Shown one piece after another: positions 26,978 through 34,900 of a stretch of 57,123 nt of DNA. The DNA is taken from assembly GCA_020072585.1 (NCBI GenBank), contig JAIQGL010000037.1, positions 1 to 57,123 on the forward strand. The letters run 5' to 3'. Source of the DNA: Terriglobia bacterium. GTDB lineage: Bacteria; Acidobacteriota; Terriglobia; Terriglobales; Acidobacteriaceae. The translations under genes and the position numbers were made by a program. The notes beneath the pieces are model-generated. The model was not told where the DNA came from, ran no database searches, and worked only from the letters and a program-made list of their open reading frames with translations. The stretch's first letter is position 1. Each line of letters begins with the position of its first letter.

Positions 26978-27373
26978 TCACAAGGCGGCTCGAAGTACGC
27001 CAAAGTTGGAACCTGGGACTGCGAGTTGGTATAGCAGCCCGGCCTCAATGCGGAATTGCTCATAGTTGGCGATGATGTGTGTAGCAACGTCTTGCCATCT
27101 TTCCGGGTCGTCAAAGCTGTCTGGAATGGCGGCGCAAAATTTCCGCAAGGATATGGCCTTCATTTTCACGCGATCAACCGCTCTGCGAACTCTCCCGTCC
27201 GCCGGTCGATACCAGCAGAGTGTGTCCAGAACTTCATCCAGGTTGCGCAGCAGTAACCGGACACCCTCCTTGAATTCTGCCCAATCCCGGCATTCTTTCA
27301 ATTCCAGGTGGTAAACCCTGACTACCAGATCGTCAAGCGGCATCGCGCGGCGGGCAATCGTTAGGGCTGTCAT
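26978..27373 (-). CDS. hypothetical helical protein of the terminal operon
   Basis: This 131-residue, mostly helical protein starts at the ATG six nt after the preceding stop, with GAGGGG upstream. The frame is open 41 codons further up, but those overlap the previous gene and are poor in composition. It contains charged helices (VYHLELKECRDWAEFKEGVRL) and a segment near FDDPERWQDVATHII. No family recognised. Tight spacing with both neighbours indicates one operon. Confidence 0.6.
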   Translation of the reverse strand: MTALTIARRAMPLDDLVVRVYHLELKECRDWAEFKEGVRLLLRNLDEVLDTLCWYRPADGRVRRAVDRVKMKAISLRKFCAAIPDSFDDPERWQDVATHIIANYEQFRIEAGLLYQLAVPGSNFGVLRAAL

Positions 27374-27378
27374 TTGTC

Positions 27379-27720
27379 TCAGTCCCCTCCCACGCCGAGG
27401 CTCGCTTCTATCCTGGCGAAAGCATCTTCTATTTTCCTCAGGTCCTCCTCGGTCATCTCCTGCTCTCCCCATGGCGAGAGGATGACCACGATCCATGAGA
27501 CGACTGCCAGGATATTGGCGATCTGGCTGATCTCGCGCACGTGCGCCACCAGGGCGGGAGGGTAGTGGGCAACCATCGCTCTGGTCGCGCCTTCCACCAG
27601 GTACAGCAGCCCGAGAGTCGCTGTTATTCCAGCCAACAGCCGCGACCAGTACAGCCCTAGATAGCGCGAGTAAGCAGCGATGAAGATGAAAACAGCAGCA
27701 ATCGCCAGATATGCGCCCAC
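27379..27720 (-). CDS. small membrane protein, holin candidate
   Basis: This 113-residue protein has three hydrophobic segments (about 3-20, 28-48 and 66-84) and a short acidic cytoplasmic-type tail (EEDLRKIEDAFARIE). It uses a GTG start with AGGA six nt upstream and overlaps the previous gene by 64 nt. Its size, membrane topology and place behind the tail-fibre genes would suit a holin, but there is no adjacent endolysin and no recognised holin signature. Confidence 0.55.
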   Translation of the reverse strand: MGAYLAIAAVFIFIAAYSRYLGLYWSRLLAGITATLGLLYLVEGATRAMVAHYPPALVAHVREISQIANILAVVSWIVVILSPWGEQEMTEEDLRKIEDAFARIEASLGVGGD

Positions 27721-28292
27721 TTCAATCCTGTTTTCAATGAAGTTAAGGGGCCAATAGGACGCTGGAGAATATTCGCCGGAAGGTTGGAGCCGGTCAGGGT
27801 GCCCGTGGCGGAGACGTTGCCCGTCACACTCAGATTTCCCGTGACCGAATTGCCGATGATGGGCGCCGGCGCACCCAGATTCAACGGCGCATAGTTATCA
27901 AAGTTGAAGCTGGTTCCGGCGAAGCTGACCTGTGTGTATCGGAGCACCTCTTGCCCGGTTGAAGTGTCCTTCACCGTCACGCGGTAGTAAACGCCCGGTG
28001 GCAGAGTGTTGGTGGGATTTGGAACGGTGAAAGGCGTCACGCCGCCCACCGTGACCGGCGAGCAGAACTGCCTCCTCAAGGCCTGCCCCCCGCCGCCAAC
28101 ACCGATGCTGATTGTATCGTCATTCTGATCGGTGGCCAAAAAACATAACTGTCCTGCCCCCAGCTTCTGCTGGTTGAGATCGGTAATGTTCGTCGCTGAA
28201 ACCGTGGTCCAGTTCTGCGCCTGGGCGTTGATGGGCAATACTATTTGCAACAGACAAAAACAAATGAATTCGAGAATGAAGAGCTTCTTCAT
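27657..28292 (-). CDS. short paralogue of the tail-fibre N-terminal domain, signal peptide
   Basis: This 211-residue protein has a signal peptide (MKKLFILEF ... NAQAQ). The next 130 residues closely match residues 18-150 of the 769-residue protein upstream, with shared phrases ITDLNQQKL, GQLCFLxTDQND, YYRVTV and FNFDNYAPLNLG. After a short GNLSVTGN repeat it ends in a different tail that overlaps the next gene, so it may be a truncated copy of the longer protein. GGAG lies before the ATG. Two cysteines are conserved between the copies (in GQLCF and in the RxFC segment). Confidence 0.7.
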   Translation of the reverse strand: MKKLFILEFICFCLLQIVLPINAQAQNWTTVSATNITDLNQQKLGAGQLCFLATDQNDDTISIGVGGGGQALRRQFCSPVTVGGVTPFTVPNPTNTLPPGVYYRVTVKDTSTGQEVLRYTQVSFAGTSFNFDNYAPLNLGAPAPIIGNSVTGNLSVTGNVSATGTLTGSNLPANILQRPIGPLTSLKTGLKWAHIWRLLLFSSSSLLTRAI

Positions 28293-28396
28293 GATTTGCT
28301 CCATATTTTTACAGCGTTGTGGGGCAGCACGGTGAGAGGCAGCCTCTTACCTGGCTGCGTATACAACGTGTCTGCTGTGGGCATGAATGAAACACA

Positions 28397-29023
28397 CTAC
28401 GACAATGCTTGAGCACTGGATGGCGACACCCTGGTTTGAATGATGCGCCTTTGCCCGCCGCCTGCCGCCGGAGTAAACGTCACCGTGATTCTTACGAAAT
28501 CCACAAAAGCGGTATCGCTGATGACCTGATTGCACTGGGCCGAAATCTGAACACCAAAATTTGATGCATTCACATCAGAACTTGTCCATATTGTTCCCCA
28601 CAGGTCTGACGATGAACCATATCCTGCAAAAGTAAAACCAAGCGCCCAAAACGTGGCGGTATCCGCATGCTCTGTCCCCACCGCGACGCCGCCCTTCATG
28701 ATCTTGATGCTGTTGTCCTTTACGAAGGCATTTGAGCTGCCGCGTTTTATTTCAACGAAAATACCCTGGATTACAGAGCCGGCCGGAACGGAAAAACCGA
28801 AATTGGTTGCTTGCAGGTTTTGTGTGGGTGTTTGAAGGCTGGAAACGCTGGCATTGGCCCCTACTCCGTTTTCCGTAGTGATGTTTCCAGGCCCCGACCA
28901 CGCACCTGTGCCTGTCGAAGCATCATTTGTGCCGGTGCCAGCACCGTTAGGACCGGTCGTAGTAGCAAAAGCGAGCGTTATGGCCACGAGCATCAACGCA
29001 GCCACATACCTTTTCTTTCTCAC
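28397..29023 (-). CDS. secreted phage-type structural protein
   Basis: This 208-residue protein starts with GTG overlapping the previous stop (GTGA), with GGAGG just upstream. It has an N-terminal signal-like segment (MRKKRYVAALMLVAITLAFA). The rest matches a beta-sandwich type seen in phage tail or virion proteins: FGFSVPAGSVIQGIFVEIKR, KDNSIKIMKGG, SSDLWGTIWTSSDVNASNFGV and a final VDFVRITVTFTP. It is probably a virion appendage or an exported relative of one. Confidence 0.7.
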   Translation of the reverse strand: MRKKRYVAALMLVAITLAFATTTGPNGAGTGTNDASTGTGAWSGPGNITTENGVGANASVSSLQTPTQNLQATNFGFSVPAGSVIQGIFVEIKRGSSNAFVKDNSIKIMKGGVAVGTEHADTATFWALGFTFAGYGSSSDLWGTIWTSSDVNASNFGVQISAQCNQVISDTAFVDFVRITVTFTPAAGGGQRRIIQTRVSPSSAQALS

Positions 29024-31329
29024 ATCGCCCTCCGGATCGTGAACGCAACGTCAAGCACTCTCACAGTGGCAGTGGATGTGTCCGTGTTGTCGCGCCCGAA
29101 CTTGACGTGAAGAATGTTCCCCGCCGAACACCCCGTCATTGTGATCGCAGTTTGCGAAGTCACATTCAATGTGTTGTTGGATCCGACAGTTCCAGACGTG
29201 ATCGTGTTTGTCGCATTGAACGCAGGATCAAAAGTTGCGCCGGCAGCCGTGCATGCCGTTGCAACCGTAAACTTCACTGTGTTTGTGCCGCCTCCGGCTG
29301 TCACCAGCCAGTCGATATCCACATCCATGTTGCCTGTCCACCCGGGCGGCAATGCGAAGGAAGTCTGCATGGTTCGGGCTGCTGTGTCGTCAAAGTCTGC
29401 TGTCCCCTGCTGTGAGTTAGTTCCGGTCAGGCAATTCGGTGTTGCGGCGTTTGTTGTAGGCAGGTCCCAGTTCGCGCTCGCCGTTGCGTTGTTGCAGCCC
29501 GCTGCAGGAACCTGCACATAGAACGGCAGCGTGATTAAGTTGCCTGAAGCTTCAGCGTCAATTGTTTTATTAGTAAGCGTGTCTGTCGTGGCTCTGCCTA
29601 CCAGAGTATCCGTTGAAGTTGGCAGCGTCAGTGTTCCAGTGTTCTTGATGCTATTGCCGTTCATATCCAACTGCAAACCGGAAAGCTTGACAGAGGTTGG
29701 AGCGGTTCCAGTCCCAAAAGCAAATGATCCAATCTGAAGCGTCGTGCCTAGCAGATCTAAATCAATCAGACCCGTGTTCGCCGGATCAGATTTGTTGTAG
29801 AAACGGATGTCGCTCTCCGTGCTTGTTCCGCTTGGCATCAAGGTAAAAACAGCTGGCGTATTTGTGCCCAACGACTGCAGCCGCAGAGCGCCAAGCCCGA
29901 ATCGCCCTGTGTCCTGCTGGAGCTGCTGAGTACCACCAACAGCGAGACTCCCGCTCGTATCTCCCGCAGTACCATTTCCAATCGCGACGGTTCCGCTTGT
30001 GCTTCGGGATATTCCCGCATCCGGCGCCAGCGTGGGGTCCGTTGCGGAGGAATTGAAACCCAGCACCGCATCACTCCGGCCGACAAACTTCGAGGTTGAG
30101 GCAATCAGCGCAAACCGGTTGGCTGCCCCACTATTGAAGACGATGCCACCGTTGGTCGTGATCTCCTGGTTAAACCCGACCTGCAGAGTATTGGCGGAAG
30201 TCCCGGTCAGGCCAGCAAGATCAGCGCTGTTCCCCGCGTTACGCCAGGCAACTGACGTGTTATTGGTAAGACGAACCGCTCCAGTGGTCGCGGGTAAAGA
30301 ACCGATCACAACCGCACTACCGGAACTGACATTGCTGCTTGCCGTGAGTTGCGCCGCCGTAAGGCCAGTTCCTGAGATCGTTGCTCCGGTGGTCCACGTT
30401 GCGATATCGGTGTTGGCTGTGCCTGCTGGAGCGAAATCGAAATGGATTAAGGCAGTCGATGGGCCGGCCTGTATCCTGCTGGCTGCATTTGTCGCGCCAG
30501 ACAGCCTCCAGGTGTTGATGGCCGTGGAGTGATAACAAAAAAAGCACAGTGTTACGGCCCCTGAGTTACTCTCATGGCCTAGAGTCGAGAGATAGTCCGG
30601 GTTACCATGGCCAAAGAAAAGATCGTTCCCCCAATCGCCCGTCACTGTCAAATGCGAAGCCCGCGCCGTGGTGTTATTAAGCGCGCTGGCTGTAATATTG
30701 GAGAACGACGCGCCCCCCGAGCTTATAGTCCCAATTGCCGTACCACCCGCCTGCAGATTCCAGCCGGAGGGGCCATTCACGGCATTCAGGTTAGGCGTAG
30801 CGCCATTTATGCCCAGACCATTGACACCGAGTAACCCAAAGCCGGCGCCGCTGAAGGAGCCAGTAACTGACAAATTTCCATTCACGCTAAGGTTGCCGCT
30901 GACGGCTGTTCCCGTGAGCGGAGAAAATAGTCCGAGATTCAAGGGAGCGTAGTTGTCAAAATTGAAGGTTGTTCCCGTGAATCTGACTTGGTTGTAACGG
31001 AGAACCTCTTGTCCCGAGTTAACGTCTCGTACCGTCACGCGGTAATAGATTCCTGCCGGGGTGGTATTCGCCGGATTCGGGACGGTAAACGACGCCACCG
31101 CGCCATTGCTGACAGCCGCACAGAATGCACGTTTGAGCACCTGTCCCCCGCCGCCCGTATTAAAGCTGATGGGCGTGTCATTCTGATCGGTGCCTAGAAA
31201 GCACAGCTGCCCGACTGCCAGTTTTTGCTGGTTCAGATCAGTGATATTTGCGGCGCTAATCGTAGTCCAGTTCTGTGCCGAGGCAACGGCACACGTCAGC
31301 ATAAGCAATACAAAAACTGATTTCTTCAT
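29020..31329 (-). CDS. tail-fibre-like protein with Sec signal peptide
   Basis: This 769-residue protein has AGGAG close to the ATG and a clear signal peptide (MKKSVFVLLMLTCAVASAQ). Residues about 18-150 form the domain shared with the gene at 27657. The long middle is rich in Ser, Thr, Gly and Asn with short beta-repeats (GNLSVNGNLSVTGS). It includes the typical phage fibre phrase DTLVGRATTDTLTNKTIDAEASG near 590. The C-terminal part is a beta-domain ending LDVAFTIRRAM. This is the composition of a trimeric tail fibre or appendage. A Sec signal is unusual for a phage fibre. Confidence 0.75.
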   Translation of the reverse strand: MKKSVFVLLMLTCAVASAQNWTTISAANITDLNQQKLAVGQLCFLGTDQNDTPISFNTGGGGQVLKRAFCAAVSNGAVASFTVPNPANTTPAGIYYRVTVRDVNSGQEVLRYNQVRFTGTTFNFDNYAPLNLGLFSPLTGTAVSGNLSVNGNLSVTGSFSGAGFGLLGVNGLGINGATPNLNAVNGPSGWNLQAGGTAIGTISSGGASFSNITASALNNTTARASHLTVTGDWGNDLFFGHGNPDYLSTLGHESNSGAVTLCFFCYHSTAINTWRLSGATNAASRIQAGPSTALIHFDFAPAGTANTDIATWTTGATISGTGLTAAQLTASSNVSSGSAVVIGSLPATTGAVRLTNNTSVAWRNAGNSADLAGLTGTSANTLQVGFNQEITTNGGIVFNSGAANRFALIASTSKFVGRSDAVLGFNSSATDPTLAPDAGISRSTSGTVAIGNGTAGDTSGSLAVGGTQQLQQDTGRFGLGALRLQSLGTNTPAVFTLMPSGTSTESDIRFYNKSDPANTGLIDLDLLGTTLQIGSFAFGTGTAPTSVKLSGLQLDMNGNSIKNTGTLTLPTSTDTLVGRATTDTLTNKTIDAEASGNLITLPFYVQVPAAGCNNATASANWDLPTTNAATPNCLTGTNSQQGTADFDDTAARTMQTSFALPPGWTGNMDVDIDWLVTAGGGTNTVKFTVATACTAAGATFDPAFNATNTITSGTVGSNNTLNVTSQTAITMTGCSAGNILHVKFGRDNTDTSTATVRVLDVAFTIRRAM

Positions 31330-31440
31330 GGTGCTCCTGAAAAATGGTGCCCCTGAAAACCGGGTATGCTCGCGCAGAGTGAGCAGAATCAGCCAAAGGT
31401 TTAAAAAGATGTTCTCGATATTCGTTTGGGTGCTCTCGGG

Positions 31441-31875
31441 TCAGAGTGCGTTCCGGAATCTAACTTCGGGATGAATAGCTGACGCTTTGCGTGCTACATC
31501 CAGCACGGTATCCGCGTCGGTAATTCCAAGATCGCGATGCTCCTTGAGCGCATCAAGATGGTTCTGCTCAAATCGATACCCTGAAACGCCAACGTGGCTT
31601 TTTAGGGGCTTCCTTCCTTCGAGCGTTGGATGCGGAAGAATTGCCACCGCCAGATGGCTGTGAAACAGGTCTTCACATCGCTCGTCGTGGTCGAAGCTGG
31701 TCATCATCAGAACCATGCCATTCGGGAGATCGATGTAGTGAGAACCGATGGTTGGGTGGAAGAGTTGCGCCATTGGCACCAAAACTGGCTCCGCTGAGCC
31801 GTTAGGGAGTGAGTGCGTCCCAGTCTGCACCGTGCCGCTCCATACCTCTTTCGGCAAGATATATAGTCTTCTCAT
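31441..31875 (-). CDS. hypothetical protein between tail hub and fibre
   Basis: This 144-residue protein starts at the ATG with GGAG eight nt upstream. It is compact and globular without signal or membrane segment (MRRLYILPKEVW ... LDALKEHRDLGITDADTVLDVARKASAIHPEVRF). It contains a His/Asp/Glu-rich piece (FDHDERCEDLFHSHLAV) that might bind metal. It sits directly behind the giant tail hub gene. I recognise no family. Confidence 0.65.
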   Translation of the reverse strand: MRRLYILPKEVWSGTVQTGTHSLPNGSAEPVLVPMAQLFHPTIGSHYIDLPNGMVLMMTSFDHDERCEDLFHSHLAVAILPHPTLEGRKPLKSHVGVSGYRFEQNHLDALKEHRDLGITDADTVLDVARKASAIHPEVRFRNAL

Positions 31876-31947
31876 AAATTGTCTCCAAATGGGCAGTGCG
31901 AACTGCAAGAAATACGCATTCAGTAATCGCCGCCTTTTTAGCCATGC

Positions 31948-34900
31948 TTAACTTAAAGGTTGGAAATTGTGCTGCAGAATGCAGGGGGAATTCATGCCCG
32001 CATAGAAAACATGGCGGGCACTGCGAATGGTCACTGACACTTTAGTAGCGCAATATGCTTCCAATGTATGGCCCACAGGATATGTAATCCCGGTCTTGCA
32101 TGGGACTGCGTCTTCAAGACAGAGCTGTGCGGCGCGCTTCATGGAACCGTCTTCCAGGGTGAAAGGATGGCCGGGAGTTGTGGCCAGCCAATCACCTGCA
32201 TTGAAAGACGTGTGCACCCACTCCCGGCTGACGTAATTCTTCACAACCTCAGATACTTCCGCCCAACCATCAGGTGTGTCCTTGTCTTTTGGGCAACTGA
32301 TCCAGTCGCCCACAATCAGATCACGCACCTTGATTACACCTCTGGTTTTCTCTCGTACCAAAACGTCATCGCGCAGGCATGATCCACCAATTCCTCCGCC
32401 TGATCCTCCTCCGCTTCCAGTGGTTGTGGTGGAAGCAACCAGCGGAGCTGAGGAGAGCGGGAAATGGTCGCCACGTGCCTGCTCCTGGGTCCATGCTACG
32501 GATGTCCCGGAGTGTGCCCACGTAGGCGAACCAACACCGCCGCTGGCAACCATGCTCACGACCTGATTCACCTCGTCAATGAATGGATAAAAGTTGTAGC
32601 TGGTGCCAGATGAAAGCCCCGTAACCGCCCTTGAACCTGAATAATTGTTCACGGTCAACGCCGTATCTGTCCGGCTCGCATTAATGTTCCAGCTCCAGGT
32701 GACGGAGCTGGTATTGCTGGTATAGGTCAGCCCACCTGTATATGTGTTTGACATTGAGCCCTGCTTTCCTATCTCGTCGCCGGCGGCGGTCCATTGCGGA
32801 AACAGGAAGCAGTCGTCAAAACGCGCATCAAACTGCAGTCCGGTCATGGTCCATGGCGAGCCACCGGTGTTCTGCAGGATGGCAGAGCACCATACAGCGG
32901 CGAACGCAGGTTTGTTCTGGTTAGCTGCTCCCGCAAAAGCCATTGGAACCGTGAAGTAGGTTGACTGCAGATAGTAACCTCCGTTGTAAGTCCCGCTTGC
33001 TGCCGGTCCCAGGAAGTTAGCGTCTTGATTGCCATTGCCCAAACCTGCTCCGCCCTGCCAGCCGGCATAAGTGATCTGGCTGATAATTGCTCCAGCCGCG
33101 TCATACAGAATCACCCGTATCACACCCCCCAGACTTACACCGGCTGGCAGCGAGCCATCAACGACAAGGCGCGTCCAGCCTCCAAAGCAGTAATTTTCCC
33201 CAGGCGTCACAGCAACTTTGTCACTGATTACGCCCTGCACGTAGAAATGGCTGTCGTTGGGCAGAACAGCCCCCGGCTTGTTCACCACCATGGCGGATCT
33301 CCCGCCAGTCCTTGCTGTACTGGACTCCAGGTCCACGGTCATATACGGGTCGCCCGCTGAGAAGAATGGCGTGCCATTCCATGCATTCCAATTGTCACCA
33401 AAGCGTTGTCCGCTTTGGATTGCGATAATGTTGGGATAGGTTGAGACCGGTGTTCCAGCCACGTTGTATTCGAATCCCGGGTTGCCCAGCAGATTTTTTG
33501 AGACCCTTTCCATCTGCAAAAATTTTCCTGTCACAATGAACTGGTACGCCGTGGCATTGGCGATGCTTTGCTCCATCAGACCACTCGTGTTGAATGACGT
33601 AAATTTAAGGTAGATTGTCTTTCCGGTGAATGACGGGTCGTAGACGTAGGTGAAAATTGCGTGATCGAGCCGGGCCACGCCCTCCCCCGGCGCATGCGAA
33701 GTAACGTTGCTTCCAAACAATCCGCGCCGCAAATACACATTTCCTGCGCCATCCTGCCCTATGTTGTATTTATTGGCTGCCGTCAAGTTCACGCCCTGAT
33801 ACGCAATGAACTCCCCGCCTATGTAACAGAGGGTGCGGTAGCTATCTGCATCGGTTTGTGTCCCAGACTGCAGACTGCCGAAGCTCTGTGTCATATCCAC
33901 GGGAAGATAATTTGTCACGTCAGGGTCCGGCCCCGAGTTCACAAGGGCCGTAACAGTTGCTATGCCCGTCGTTGTGGGTATGTATGGCGTCATCGCGGGT
34001 GATTGCTCAAGCTGCGCTCCCCAAACCTGCACCTGTGTGCCGGCCGCCCCCGGCACCAAAATGCCGCCCGCAATAAATCCCGTATTGTTGAATCCACTGG
34101 CGCTGAAGGAAAACCTTTGCCATGTTGATGTAACTGTTTGAGACGCGGAGAACTTTGAAAGCAGCGTAAAGTCACAAAGACCCAGCGCCACGCCGGGCAG
34201 AGAGCCGCTGGAGACACGCATCCAGATGGAAAAGGTCCACGACTGGCCGCTCATATTTCCAGTGACATGCTGCTCCAGGTGGGCCCAGTCAGTAAATGAA
34301 CCGCCGCCCTTTACGAACACATCTGCCGTGGCGGTGTTATTGGGCGCGGTCGCAACGTCGGCGTTAATCGTGCTGCCCCCATCTTTAGTCCAGGCGGCAT
34401 TATCAAACTGCTCAGAAAAGGTAAGCAGATTGGTGCGTGAACTGGCTGTTCCAAACAAAGTGCCCATGCGTGCGGGACCAAATATCTGTCCAACCTGCTG
34501 ATATTCGCTATTGTCCTGGCTGACCCAGACATGACAGCCACCCCAGTTTGCGCTTGAACCGGAAACTGCCATCCAAATTTCGTGTTGGCCGCTCTGTGAC
34601 ATCAGGAACGGCGCTTCAAATACGATTGGAGTATTGATGTTGCCTGGATCTGCGTTGGCTTGTGGGACAAATCCGCCTGGCAATTGCTGCGGATAGAGTG
34701 TTGGCGAGGCCGTACCAAACGGGAAATCCTCCGCATCAATCTCAAGTTGCCCATTATCGTCTTCGCGGATCGCGGTAATTCGGACTGGTTTGCTGTTGTA
34801 TCCCAACTCAGGAACAGTCAGTCTCACCAGGTCCATGGGCTCAAGGAGATTGAATTGCCAGCCGAGCGTTAAAGTGTACGTTGCGCGGATCTCTACTTCG

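Noticed and set aside
27657-31329. Duplicated tail-fibre N-terminal domains as a shufflon or diversity-generating cassette
   Set aside because: Both copies have the same orientation, there is no invertase or reverse transcriptase gene, and no inverted recombination sites or template repeat are visible.
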